64,000 nucleotides of DNA from Piscinibacter defluvii (GTDB lineage: Bacteria > Pseudomonadota > Gammaproteobacteria > Burkholderiales > Burkholderiaceae_C), in the NCBI RefSeq assembly GCF_004011805.1, contig NZ_RCHJ01000020.1:1-64000 (forward strand), written 5' to 3'. Shown here piece by piece: positions 34,091-42,263 of the stretch (within the stretch, counting starts at the first letter, position 1; the number at the start of each line of letters is the position of its first letter). A program made the translations under genes and the position numbers. Below the pieces are notes generated by a model, which was not told the origin of the DNA, made no database searches, and saw only the letters and a list, made by a program, of their open reading frames with translations.

Positions 34091-35154
34091 CAGCTGCCCC
34101 CCAGGAACTGGAACAGCACGATGCGGCCGTTGAACATGTCGGCCACGTGCACGCGGTTGGCCGCATCGACCCACACGCCCGCGGGCAGGTAGAAGCGGCC
34201 GGTGGCGGTGCCGGTGCCGCCGATCGGCATCAGGAACTCGCCCTGCGGCGAGAACACCAGCAGGCTGTCGTAGTAGGACTCGACCACGTAGACATGGCCC
34301 TCGGCGTCGAGCGCCACGCCCTTGGGCCGCACCAGGTCGCCCACGAACAGGCCGCGCCGGCCGATCACCTGCCAGGCGCCGTCGGCCCCGCGCAGCTGCA
34401 CACGCTGGTTCAGCGTGTCGGCCACCACCAGCCGGCCGGCGGCGAACGCGAGGTGGGTCGGGAAGTTGAACTCGCCCGGCGCCTCGCCGCGCCGGCCCAG
34501 CGTCTCGATCAGCGTGCCGGCCTCGTCGAACACCTTGATGTCGTGCGCCGCGGTGTCGGCCACGTAGAGCCGGCCGGCGGCCGCGTCGCGCGCCAGGCCG
34601 GTGGGTCGCCGCAGCGCGCCGCGGCCGATCACCGCGCGCGCCTGCCCGGTGGCGTCGAGCCGCGCGACGAAGCCCAGCTCCGCGTCGGCCACGTACACGC
34701 CGCCACCCGGCGCGCTCGCGAGGCCGCCGGGGGCGACGAAACGCAGCACGCCGTCGGCCTGCTCCCAGACCTGCAGCTCGCCGCGCGCCGCATCGAACAC
34801 GAACACCGCCTGGCGGCTGGTGTCGCTGACGTACAGCCGGCCCTGCTCGTCGCCCGTCACCGCCGCGGGCCGCTGCAGCACCACCGGCGCCCGGCCGCGG
34901 CCGTCGAGCCCGACCAGCCAGCGGCCGAAGGCCTCGAGCCGGCCGGTCGTGGGCTCGTCGGGCCGGAAGTTGGGCTCGCCGGTCAGCGTGCCGGTGTAGG
35001 CGAAACGCGGCACCTCGGGCGGTTGCGGCCAGAGCAGCCGCTCGCCCTCGGGCGCGTCGGCCAGGCCGTAGTGCAGGCGCCCGCGCACGATGCCGTCGCT
35101 GGCGCAGCCGGCCAGCGCCAGGGCCAGCGACACGAGCCGCAGCGCGGCCTTCAT
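34090..35154 (-). CDS. NHL-repeat lipoprotein
   Basis: 354 residues with a lipobox (LALALAGCASD). Six NHL blades can be followed by their G-x-L-Y/V-V-A/S-D signature (GRLYVSDTSR, GGVYVADAEL, GRLYVADTAA, GRLVVADTLN, GHVYVVESYY, NRVHVADMFN). The propeller is predicted to be membrane-tethered and to face the periplasm or outside. It lies between the 11-haem gene and another NHL gene with overlapping ends. Role inferred: assembly or docking partner of the large cytochrome. Related to the proteins at 35151 and 44361. Confidence 0.88.
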   Translation of the reverse strand: MKAALRLVSLALALAGCASDGIVRGRLHYGLADAPEGERLLWPQPPEVPRFAYTGTLTGEPNFRPDEPTTGRLEAFGRWLVGLDGRGRAPVVLQRPAAVTGDEQGRLYVSDTSRQAVFVFDAARGELQVWEQADGVLRFVAPGGLASAPGGGVYVADAELGFVARLDATGQARAVIGRGALRRPTGLARDAAAGRLYVADTAAHDIKVFDEAGTLIETLGRRGEAPGEFNFPTHLAFAAGRLVVADTLNQRVQLRGADGAWQVIGRRGLFVGDLVRPKGVALDAEGHVYVVESYYDSLLVFSPQGEFLMPIGGTGTATGRFYLPAGVWVDAANRVHVADMFNGRIVLFQFLGGS

Positions 35155-36098
35155 CGCGCCGCCTCCGCCCGCAGCGTGAACAGCTGCACCTGGCCGAGCA
35201 GGCGATCGGCCAGCGCCAGCGTGCGCTCGTCCACCGCCAGTGCGCCGATCTGCTGCACACGCAACGCCTCGGCCGCGACGCTTTCCGGCCGTGCGGTGTT
35301 CAGCACGTGCAGGGCCGGGCCCTGCGCGTCGGCGACGAACACACGTTCGGCACGATCCACCGCCAGCGCCACCGGCTGCTGCAGCACACCCTCGCCCAGG
35401 CTCGCCAGCACGCGGCCGTCGCGCGCCACGCGGTGCACGCGCCCCGCCGCGCGGTCCAGCAGGTAGACCGACTCTCGCCCGGCGGCGATCGCGTCGCTGC
35501 CGGTGATGCGGCGCTCGCCGGCGCGCGGCAGCACGGTGGTCGCGAGCGCGCCCACCGGACGCAGCTCGCTCCATTGCGCCAGCCCGGCGTCGGCCACCAG
35601 CAGGCTCGCGCCGCCGTCGGCGAGCGCGAAGCCGGACGGGCTGGCCGGCCCGGTGCGCAGCGTCTGCAGCAGCCGGCCGTCGCGTGCGAAGCGCAGCAGC
35701 TGGCGCGCCGGCACGTCGAGCACCCAGGCCGACAGGTCGGGCCCGAGCGCGAGTGCCGTGCCGGGGCCGACCGGCGCACCGGCGATCGCGCTGATCGTCT
35801 GTGCGCCGAGGTCGGCGCGCCAGAGCCGGCCGCTGGCCAGGTCGGCCACCAGCAGGTCCATGCCGCGCAGCGCGATCGCGCCGGGTGCGATCCACTTGAC
35901 GAACGCGCCGCTGCCGGGCTTCGCGGGCAGCCCGAAGGCCGGCGCGGGCGGGGCGAGGAAGCCGCCGATCACGTTGCGCCAGGGCGTGAGCAGCGGCTCG
36001 TCGCCGCGCGGTGCGGCCGGGCGCAGCGGCTCGTCGGCGCAGCCCGCCGCGGCCAGCCCGAGGCCGGCGAGCAGGCGGCGGCGCACGTGGCTCACCAT
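35151..36098 (-). CDS. NHL-like propeller lipoprotein
   Basis: 315 residues from ATG at 36096-36098, with a lipobox (LGLAAAGCADE). Blades are more diverged than in its neighbour (LLVADLASGRLWRADL, SLLVADAGLAQWSEL, VFVADAQGPALHVL) but the six-fold pattern remains. It overlaps the upstream trihaem gene by 7 bases and the downstream NHL gene by 4. Probably a periplasm-facing partner of the adjacent cytochromes. The start could instead lie slightly downstream at a GTG. Confidence 0.8.
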   Translation of the reverse strand: MVSHVRRRLLAGLGLAAAGCADEPLRPAAPRGDEPLLTPWRNVIGGFLAPPAPAFGLPAKPGSGAFVKWIAPGAIALRGMDLLVADLASGRLWRADLGAQTISAIAGAPVGPGTALALGPDLSAWVLDVPARQLLRFARDGRLLQTLRTGPASPSGFALADGGASLLVADAGLAQWSELRPVGALATTVLPRAGERRITGSDAIAAGRESVYLLDRAAGRVHRVARDGRVLASLGEGVLQQPVALAVDRAERVFVADAQGPALHVLNTARPESVAAEALRVQQIGALAVDERTLALADRLLGQVQLFTLRAEAAR

Positions 36099-36460
36099 CG
36101 GCCCGGCCCCGAGGTCTGCGCCCCGCCGACGATGCCCGAGGGCCGGCCCGGCAGCCCGGTGTGGCACAACTCGCAGCGGTCCGGGCCCCAGGCGATCTGG
36201 CCGTTGTGGCACATGCCGCAGAAGCGGCCGTCGAGGATGTCGCTCATCAGCACGTCGTTGGCGCCGGCGCGCATCCTGAAGCCGAGCTCGGCGTGGCAGA
36301 CCTTGCAGCGGTAGCGGATGCGATGGAACCAGTGCGGGAACACCACCGGCCGCACGCCATGGGCCTCGGAGCGCTTGTTCAGCACCACGTCGCCGTACTC
36401 GGCCAGCGGCGCGGCGACCGGCAGCAGCGCGAGCAGCAGTGCGACGCCAAGCTGCTTCAC
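36092..36460 (-). CDS. Trihaem cytochrome c, type A' (c7-like)
   Basis: 122 residues from GTG at 36458-36460. After a signal peptide (ending near VAAPLA) come EYGDVVLN, the segment PVVFPHWFHRIRY, and three haem sites CKVCH, CGMCH, CELCH. The His in PHWFHR are candidate distal ligands. It is a close relative of the protein at 39839-40267. It is probably a small periplasmic electron shuttle. It overlaps the type B' gene as GTGA and sits last in the mirror-ordered set A-B-C-C'-B'-A'. Confidence 0.92.
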   Translation of the reverse strand: MKQLGVALLLALLPVAAPLAEYGDVVLNKRSEAHGVRPVVFPHWFHRIRYRCKVCHAELGFRMRAGANDVLMSDILDGRFCGMCHNGQIAWGPDRCELCHTGLPGRPSGIVGGAQTSGPGRW

Positions 36461-36987
36461 TTCGCCGCCTCGCGCTTGAGCGCCTCGTTCGAGACGCTGT
36501 GGCAGCGGTTGCACTCGGTCAGCGGGAAGGCCACCGCGCCGTGGCACAGCCCGCACTGCTCGCCGTTCAGGATGGCGACCATGCTGAGCTTGTTCGCGCC
36601 GGCCTTGTCCGCGAAGGGGAACGGGTGGCAGTTGCTGCAGTCCAGCCAATGCGTGTGCTGGCGGTGCGGGAACTTCACCGCCGGCATGGAGCGGAACCGG
36701 GAGACGATGATGTCCTGGTCGAGCACACGCACCGGCGTGTGGCCGAGCAGCGTGCTGCGCGGCGCGATCGCGCCCGACTCGAGCGCCTGCACCCAGCGCA
36801 CCAGGTTGCCGGCGCTGTCGCGCGGCAGCGGCGCGAGCGCCTCGGCCGGCTGCTGCAGGAACGCGAGGCCGGGGGCGGCCGGGTCGTGCACGCCGTCGGC
36901 CGCCAGCGGCAGCCAGGGCAGCGGCGCGGCGCTCGCCGCGGCGGCCAGCATGGCGACGTACACGGCGGGGCGGCGCAGCCATCGCAC
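36457..36987 (-). CDS. Trihaem cytochrome c, type B'
   Basis: About 176 residues from GTG at 36985-36987 (a GTG nine codons on is possible). A signal peptide is followed by a haem-free half with GVHDPA and LPRDSAGNLVRWVQAL, then KFPHRQHTHWLDCSNCH, CGLCH and CNRCH. The His in FPHRQHTHW are candidate axial ligands. The whole mature region matches the second half of the fused cytochrome at 38830-39828. Predicted periplasmic electron carrier. Confidence 0.88.
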   Translation of the reverse strand: MRWLRRPAVYVAMLAAAASAAPLPWLPLAADGVHDPAAPGLAFLQQPAEALAPLPRDSAGNLVRWVQALESGAIAPRSTLLGHTPVRVLDQDIIVSRFRSMPAVKFPHRQHTHWLDCSNCHPFPFADKAGANKLSMVAILNGEQCGLCHGAVAFPLTECNRCHSVSNEALKREAAK

Positions 36988-36992
36988 GCCAC

Positions 36993-37850
36993 TCAACCTG
37001 GAATGTAGAGCCCGCCGGCGCGGATCGCCCGCACCAGCTCGCGGGTCGAGTCCTCGAGCAGCCGGATCGCCGCGGCATGGTCGCCGCGCCGCGCCTGCGC
37101 CTCGGCGTCGGCACGCAGTGCGGCGGCCTGGTCGACCGCGGCCTGCATCGGCGCCGGCATCGTCGCCTCCTTGCGCTCGGCCATCAGCACCCGGATCAGC
37201 ATGCGGTGCGTGTCGTTGCGGTCGATCTCGTAGTCGTATTCCTCGCGCGGGCTGGCGAAGCTCAGCGAGCGCACCAGCGTGTCGCCGCGGCGCATCGACT
37301 CGATCGAGACCCGCGCGGTCAGGTAGGCCCGGTCGAGCACCGGGCGCGCGTCGTCGAGCCGGTCCTGGGCGGCCAGCGCCTGCGCCTGGGCGATCTGCTG
37401 CTCGATCGCGCGCGTGGCCTGCTGCGCCTCGCGACCGGCGGACTTCTCCTGCGTGATGCGCTGCTGCGCGGCCAGCAGCGCGCGGGCGCTGTCCAGGCGC
37501 GCGGCGAAATCGCGCTTCGCCTTCTCGGCGGCCACCTGCTCGGGCTTGGCCAGGCGCACGCCGGCCATCATCTCGCGCGCCGCCGCATCGAGCAGCTGGT
37601 TCGCAGCGGCCGCATCGCCGCGCGCCAGCGCCGCGCCGGCCTCGCGGTGGATCAGCCGCGCCGCATCGCGCCGCTCGCGTGCGGCGGCCTCGCCGCTGCT
37701 GTCGATCTGCCTGGCGGCCGAGGACGATTCGATCAGCGTGCCGACCGACTGCAGGCGCCGCTCGACCTGGTCCGGCGCGGGCGCGGCCATGCCGGCGAGC
37801 GCGACGAGGAGGGACGCGCCGGCGGCGAGCCGGGCGAGGCGCAGTGTCAT
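36993..37850 (-). CDS. Periplasmic helical protein, type C'
   Basis: 285 residues with a signal peptide (ending AGMAAPA). The mature protein is almost all helix, rich in Ala, Arg, Gln and Glu, with coiled-coil character and two segments like helical repeats (GDAAAANQLLDAAARE, GDHAAAIRLLEDSTRE). It ends with AGGLYIPG. The C-terminal half aligns with the protein at 37847-38698, including EEYDYE / EEFRQE and the end motif. No family name is recognised. Its place between trihaem cytochromes suggests a scaffold or chaperone for them. Confidence 0.8.
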   Translation of the reverse strand: MTLRLARLAAGASLLVALAGMAAPAPDQVERRLQSVGTLIESSSAARQIDSSGEAAARERRDAARLIHREAGAALARGDAAAANQLLDAAAREMMAGVRLAKPEQVAAEKAKRDFAARLDSARALLAAQQRITQEKSAGREAQQATRAIEQQIAQAQALAAQDRLDDARPVLDRAYLTARVSIESMRRGDTLVRSLSFASPREEYDYEIDRNDTHRMLIRVLMAERKEATMPAPMQAAVDQAAALRADAEAQARRGDHAAAIRLLEDSTRELVRAIRAGGLYIPG

Positions 37851-38698
37851 GGCGGATTCCCGTTGGGCGGCGGCACGACCAGGCCGGCCGCCTGCAGCGC
37901 ACGCTGCAGGTACAGCGTCGCGCTGCGGATGTGGACCAGCGCCTCCTCGGTGGCGCCCTGTTCGAAGCGCTGCAGCGCCTGGCTGCGCAGCGTCTGGCTG
38001 GTCTCGCTGTAGCGCTCGACCAGCGTCACCGCCTCGGGGCGCGGCCTCAGGTCGCGCAGCGCCAGCGGCAGCAGCTCGGCGAAGCCGCGCTGGCGCGCCA
38101 GCTCCTGCCGGAACTCCTCGGCCGGCGTGGACGGCCGCAGCGTGTAGTCGAGCGTGGTCGAGCCGAGCGTGCGCGACAGGCCCTCGAGCAGCAGCCGCTC
38201 GGCCTGCGCGAGGCGTTGCTGGGCTTCGTCCCAGCGCTGCTCCTGCGCCGCGGCACGCGCCTGGCCGAGCAGGCCGGCGAGGTCGGTGAGCGACTGGCCG
38301 TCGCCGCCGCGCGCGCGCCAGGCGTCGACCAGGCGCTCGACGCTGGCGAGCTGCTGCTCGTGGCGGGCGCGCGCGGCCGCGAGCCTGAGCGTGCCGTCGG
38401 GCACCAGGCGGCGCGCCATGCCGAGGTTGCGCAGCGCCTCGTCGGCCGCCTGGCGCGCGCCGGCGTAGTCGCCGCGCGCCAGCAGGTCCTCGGCGTGCGA
38501 CTGGTGCACCCGGCCTTCGTCCAGGTGCGCCAGCGCCTGCACGTGGCCGCTGGCGGCGATGCGCTGCGCGGTGGCCCGGTCGCCCACGAGAGTCGCCGAC
38601 AGGCGGATCTTCTGCTCGACCTGCGTGCGCAGGCCCTCGTCGTGCCCCTGGGCCGCGCCGGCGAGCAGTGCCGCCAGCAGCGCCCCGGCGGCCGGCAC
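37847..38698 (-). CDS. Periplasmic helical protein, type C
   Basis: 283 residues if started at GTG 38696-38698, which yields a clean signal peptide (MPAAGALLAALLAGAAQG) and has GGAG just before it. The frame also runs upstream through two 63-bp repeats, each offering GGAGG and a start (ATG 38768-38770; GTG 38831-38833, which overlaps the cytochrome stop). Those would give 307 or 328 residues. The mature part is helical and Ala/Arg/Gln-rich, ends LQAAGLVVPPP, and is a diverged paralogue of the next gene. Function unknown. Confidence 0.75.
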   Translation of the reverse strand: MPAAGALLAALLAGAAQGHDEGLRTQVEQKIRLSATLVGDRATAQRIAASGHVQALAHLDEGRVHQSHAEDLLARGDYAGARQAADEALRNLGMARRLVPDGTLRLAAARARHEQQLASVERLVDAWRARGGDGQSLTDLAGLLGQARAAAQEQRWDEAQQRLAQAERLLLEGLSRTLGSTTLDYTLRPSTPAEEFRQELARQRGFAELLPLALRDLRPRPEAVTLVERYSETSQTLRSQALQRFEQGATEEALVHIRSATLYLQRALQAAGLVVPPPNGNPP

Positions 38699-38706
38699 CG
38701 CGCTCC

Positions 38707-38832
38707 TAAGGCAACCTCCGCGCTCATTGCGCTCCGGTGTGAGCGCTTTGGAGCGGCCATGCGCGCTCATAAGGCAACCTCCGCGCTCATCGCGCTCCGG
38801 TGTGAGCGCTTTGGAGCGGCCATGCGCGCTCA
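38707..38832 (-). repeat. Two tandem copies of a 63-bp repeat carrying ribosome site and start codon
   Basis: Units 38707-38769 and 38770-38832 differ at one base (38727 T, 38790 C). On the minus strand each contains GGAGGTTGCCTT, and the copies are preceded or joined by ATG or GTG AGC. The 63-base length keeps frame and encodes a 21-residue peptide starting MSAHGRSKALTPER twice. I recognise similar leader peptides as dispersed noise in Burkholderiales genomes (recollection, unchecked). Confidence 0.85.
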
Positions 38833-39828
38833 CGGCTTCGCCTCCGTCGCGGCGGTGGCGAGCGACTTCTTCTTCGAGTGGCACAAGCGGCACTCCGACA
38901 CCGGGAAGGCCACCTTGCCGTGGCACACGCCGCACTTCTGGCCGAGCAGGATGGAGGCCATGCTGATCTGGTTGGCACCCTTCTGCGGCACGAAGATCGC
39001 CGGGTGGCAGTTCGAGCAGTCCAGCCACTCGGTGTGCTGCTTGTGCGGGTAGACCACGTCGGGCATCGAGCCCTTCACCTCGCGCACGATGTTCAGGTCC
39101 ATCACCACGGCGGCGGCGGCCGGGTCGTTGCGGTCCCAGCGCGGCGCGATCGCCTTGCCGTCCAGCGCCTTGACCCAGTCGACATGGTTGCCGGCGTTGC
39201 TGCGCGGCAGCGCGGCAAACGCCGTGGCCGGCGGCTGCAGTTGCAAGGTCATGTCGTTGGCCGGGTCGTGGATGCCCGACTCGACGGCCGGCCGGTTGAC
39301 CCGGCCGAGCGGCTTGAGCAGGCGGTTGAAGGCGTTCACCTCGGCGCTCGGCGCCGGTGTCGGCGCGGCGCGGGCCGGCGTCATCACCGGCGGCGGTGTC
39401 GGCGCGGCAGCAACGGCGGTCGCGGCGGGTGCCGAGGCCGCGGCCGGCGCGGGCTTGGCGGCGGCGACCGCCGGCCTGGCCGGGGCCGCGGCGGCGGGCG
39501 CGGGGGCCGGCCCGGCCGCGGCGAGCATGTACTGCACGGCGGCGCGGATCTGCGCGTCGCTCAGGTCGGCGCGGCCGCCCTTGGGCGGCATGCCCTTGGC
39601 GGTGCCGGCGATCGCGTTCTTCACCAGCGCGTCCAGACCGGCCTTGGCACGCGGCGCCCATTGCGCCGCGTCGCCGAACTTCGGCGCGCCGGCGATGCCG
39701 GTGCCGTGGCAGCCCACGCAGGTGGCCTCGTAGACCGCCTTGCCGGCAGCCGGGTTCTGGGCGAAGGCGTCGGCCGCTGCCCACCACAAGGCGGCGGCGG
39801 TGGCGGCGGCAAGCAACAGGCGTCGCAT
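38830..39828 (-). CDS. Fused tetrahaem cytochrome: class I cytochrome c plus trihaem type B domain
   Basis: 332 residues with a signal peptide ending DAFAQ. The first domain (about 25-105) is a cytochrome c5-like monohaem unit (CVGCH, later KGMPPKGG), closely resembling the protein at 45478-45789. An Ala/Pro linker of about 60 residues follows. The last domain repeats the type B plan: GIHDPAND, LPRSNAGNHVDWV, YPHKQHTEWLDCSNCH, CGVCH, CRLCH. The fusion would keep two carriers together in the periplasm. It overlaps the following reading frame at the 63-bp repeat. Confidence 0.92.
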   Translation of the reverse strand: MRRLLLAAATAAALWWAAADAFAQNPAAGKAVYEATCVGCHGTGIAGAPKFGDAAQWAPRAKAGLDALVKNAIAGTAKGMPPKGGRADLSDAQIRAAVQYMLAAAGPAPAPAAAAPARPAVAAAKPAPAAASAPAATAVAAAPTPPPVMTPARAAPTPAPSAEVNAFNRLLKPLGRVNRPAVESGIHDPANDMTLQLQPPATAFAALPRSNAGNHVDWVKALDGKAIAPRWDRNDPAAAAVVMDLNIVREVKGSMPDVVYPHKQHTEWLDCSNCHPAIFVPQKGANQISMASILLGQKCGVCHGKVAFPVSECRLCHSKKKSLATAATEAKP

Positions 39829-39838
39829 CGTCGGACTC

Positions 39839-40267
39839 CTACTTCTTCGCCGTGGCCGGGGCCGAGGCGCCCGCTGCGGGCGGCGGCGGCGCGAGCTTCT
39901 GCAGCGTGCTCTCGTGCACCTGCGTCGTCGTGCCCGGCAGCGCCGAGTGGCACAGGTTGCAGTTCTCGGCCGACCAGGCGATCTCGCCGTTGTGGCAGGC
40001 GCCGCAGAACTGGCCGTCGATGATCTTCAGCATGTTGATCTGGTTGCCGCCGGCCTTGAACTGGAAGCCCAGGTCGGCATGGCAGACCTTGCAGCGGAAG
40101 CGCACGCGGTGGAACCAGTGCGGGAACACCACCGGCCGCATGCCGGCGGCGTCGGAGTAGTTGTTGATGACGACGTCGCCGTACTCGGCCTGCGCCGGGC
40201 CCGGCCACAGGCCGGCGCCGGCCAGCGCCACGAGCAGCGCGACGATCAATCGGGTCAGGGACTTCAC
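39839..40267 (-). CDS. Trihaem cytochrome c, type A (c7-like)
   Basis: 142 residues with a signal peptide ending GPAQA. The mature protein begins EYGDVVINNYSD and has PVVFPHWFHRVRF, CKVCH, CGACH and CNLCH, then a Pro/Ala-rich tail of about 30 residues that its paralogue at 36092 lacks. It is predicted to be a periplasmic electron shuttle. It follows the outer-membrane barrel gene by 18 bases and leads the mirror-ordered set of six genes. Confidence 0.92.
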   Translation of the reverse strand: MKSLTRLIVALLVALAGAGLWPGPAQAEYGDVVINNYSDAAGMRPVVFPHWFHRVRFRCKVCHADLGFQFKAGGNQINMLKIIDGQFCGACHNGEIAWSAENCNLCHSALPGTTTQVHESTLQKLAPPPPAAGASAPATAKK

Positions 40268-40285
40268 GGGGTTCTCCAGGGGGAT

Positions 40286-42223
40286 TCAGAAGCGCCGCTG
40301 CACGCGCAGGAACAGCGCCGCGACGCCACGGCCCTCGACCCGCGCGACGCGTGCCGACAGCCGCGCGTCGAGGCGGCCGATCGTGTAGTCGAGCCGGTTC
40401 TCGAGCGACTCGGTGACACGCTCGCGCGGCGCGTCGATGTCGCCCAGCGCGCGGCGCTCGAACTGCACGCTGTTGACCGCCAGCAGCGCCGAGAAGCGCA
40501 GCCGCGGCACGCCGAAGGCGCGCTGGTGCTCGTAGCTCAGCGTGCCGCTGCCGTAGTGCTGCCAGCTCGACTCGGGCGTGCCGCGCAGGCCGGTCAGCGC
40601 GTCGACCTGCTCGCTGTCGCTGCAGGTGGCCTGCAGCGTCAGGTCGCCCGACCAGCTGGCGTGCCGGTCGATCTGCGTGCGCCGGCTGAACTGCAGGTTG
40701 ACGAGGCGGAAGCGCCCGTCGGCGTCGGCCCGCGTGCGCGATTCGCTCAGCGTCAGGCCGGCGTAGCTCTGGGTGCTGCCGCCGGCGGCCGACTGCCAGT
40801 ACAGGCTCGCCGAATGCGCCAGCGTGCGCGAGGCCGCGGGCGTCTGCGAATCGCTCAGCACGCCGAGCGCCTGCGTGACGTTCAGCGCCAGGCTCTCGCC
40901 CTCGCCCAGCAGCACGGCGCGCACCACGCCGTGGCTGGCCTGCGCGGCCACGGTCTCGCGCAGCGGCGTGCCGGTGGCACGCGTGGCGCCGACGGTGAGC
41001 GCGGCATTGCGCTGCCAGCTCCAGGCGCCGATCGGCAGCGCGTCGCCGCTCCACTGCGCGCCGAGGTTGCCGGTGAGCGCGGCCGTGCGCGGCGCGCTGC
41101 CGTTCTCGACCACGGTGCCCGAGCCGGCCGCGAACACGCGCCACTGGCGCGACAGCTCCTGCGTCAGCCCGAGTGCGCCGTTCATCGTGCGGGCGCGCTG
41201 CGTGCCCTCGCCGGTGTCGACGCCCGCGTCCATCCAGCGCGCGCTGGCGGTCACGTACAGCGGGCGCCCGGCACGGTAGAGCGCGTCGCCCTCGCGCGGC
41301 CGCCAGGTGGCGAAGCTCGAGAGCTGGCGGATGTCGGTCGAGAACGCCGGGAAGCCGGCGCCGCGCAGCTGCACGTCGTTCCAGCTCGCCAGCGTGTCGA
41401 CCTGCAGCGCGGCCGCGTCCTGGAAGCTGTGGCGCAGGTTCAGGCTGTCGATGCGGCTCTCGTCGCCGGTGTCGCTGCGGGTGTTGCGCGTCAGGGCGAG
41501 CCCACCGTCGACGCTGTGTGCGCCGCGCTGCCACAGCGCGGTGGCGCGCAGCGCGTCGACGGTGTCGTCGGCACCGTCGGCGGTGGTGAGCCGGCTGCGT
41601 TCGGCGACGAACTGCAGCTGCGTGTTGCCGGTCTCCGGCCGCCAGGACTGCGTCAGGCTCAGGCGCTGCGCGCGGTAGTCGCCGCCGAGCGACTCGCCCT
41701 GCGCGCGGCTGTCGGTCACGTCGGCGCGCAGCTCGAACGGGAAGCGGCTCTGCGGGAACACCGAGACCGCCAGCCGGCCGGTGGCGGCGCCGCTGGTCGA
41801 GCGGTCGGCCTGGCTGCCGGCGCCCTCGCTGCGGTCGCTCGCGACCAGGCCGCCGATGCCGGCACGCACCTGCACGAACCAGGGCTGCCACAGCCAGCTG
41901 GCGAAGTCGACCTCGGTCACCAGGGCGACGTGGCGGGTTCGCAGGCCGTCCTCCAGGCGCAGCCAGCGGCCGTCCAGCGCGACCAGGCCGCCGATCTGCC
42001 AGGGGGCGAACTCGAAGCGGAAGCCCTCACCGTGCTTGAGCGGCTCGGCCGCCGCGGCGCTGGTGGTGTCGCCGGTGGGCGGGTCGGGCTCGGCCGGGCC
42101 GGGCAGGAAGGCCGCGGCCTGCACGCCGCCGGCGCGCGCCAGCAGCAGCGCGGCGGCGACCGGCGCGATCACCGGCACGAGGTGGCGCGCGCGGCGGCGC
42201 CAGGAGGACGTCGGGCCGCGCAC
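40286..42223 (-). CDS. Predicted outer-membrane beta-barrel protein
   Basis: 645 residues from GTG 42221-42223, chosen because GGAG lies eight bases upstream and a signal peptide (ending GGVQA) follows. The mature chain is dominated by alternating beta strands with aromatic girdles (WLWQPWFVQVRAG, ASWSGDLTLQATC, HYGSGTLSYEHQR) and ends in Phe after FLRVQRR, a typical outer-membrane insertion signal. Length suits 20 or more strands. It is surrounded by multihaem cytochromes, so it may be the sheath of a porin-cytochrome conduit as MtrB/PioB are, but I see no family-specific motif of those. Confidence 0.8.
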   Translation of the reverse strand: MRGPTSSWRRRARHLVPVIAPVAAALLLARAGGVQAAAFLPGPAEPDPPTGDTTSAAAAEPLKHGEGFRFEFAPWQIGGLVALDGRWLRLEDGLRTRHVALVTEVDFASWLWQPWFVQVRAGIGGLVASDRSEGAGSQADRSTSGAATGRLAVSVFPQSRFPFELRADVTDSRAQGESLGGDYRAQRLSLTQSWRPETGNTQLQFVAERSRLTTADGADDTVDALRATALWQRGAHSVDGGLALTRNTRSDTGDESRIDSLNLRHSFQDAAALQVDTLASWNDVQLRGAGFPAFSTDIRQLSSFATWRPREGDALYRAGRPLYVTASARWMDAGVDTGEGTQRARTMNGALGLTQELSRQWRVFAAGSGTVVENGSAPRTAALTGNLGAQWSGDALPIGAWSWQRNAALTVGATRATGTPLRETVAAQASHGVVRAVLLGEGESLALNVTQALGVLSDSQTPAASRTLAHSASLYWQSAAGGSTQSYAGLTLSESRTRADADGRFRLVNLQFSRRTQIDRHASWSGDLTLQATCSDSEQVDALTGLRGTPESSWQHYGSGTLSYEHQRAFGVPRLRFSALLAVNSVQFERRALGDIDAPRERVTESLENRLDYTIGRLDARLSARVARVEGRGVAALFLRVQRRF

Positions 42224-42263
42224 GCCGCGAACTCCGGGGGTCTGCGCCGGCCGCCGGGGCGGC

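Noticed and set aside
38700-38840. Frameshift or pseudogene at the start of the helical C gene
   Set aside because: The extra upstream frame is explained by two in-frame 63-bp repeats; the gene is intact downstream with a good signal peptide.
39839-42223. Firm assignment of the barrel and trihaem proteins to MtrAB/PioAB
   Set aside because: No decahaem MtrA/PioA partner is present and I see no MtrB-specific motif; only the general conduit idea is kept.
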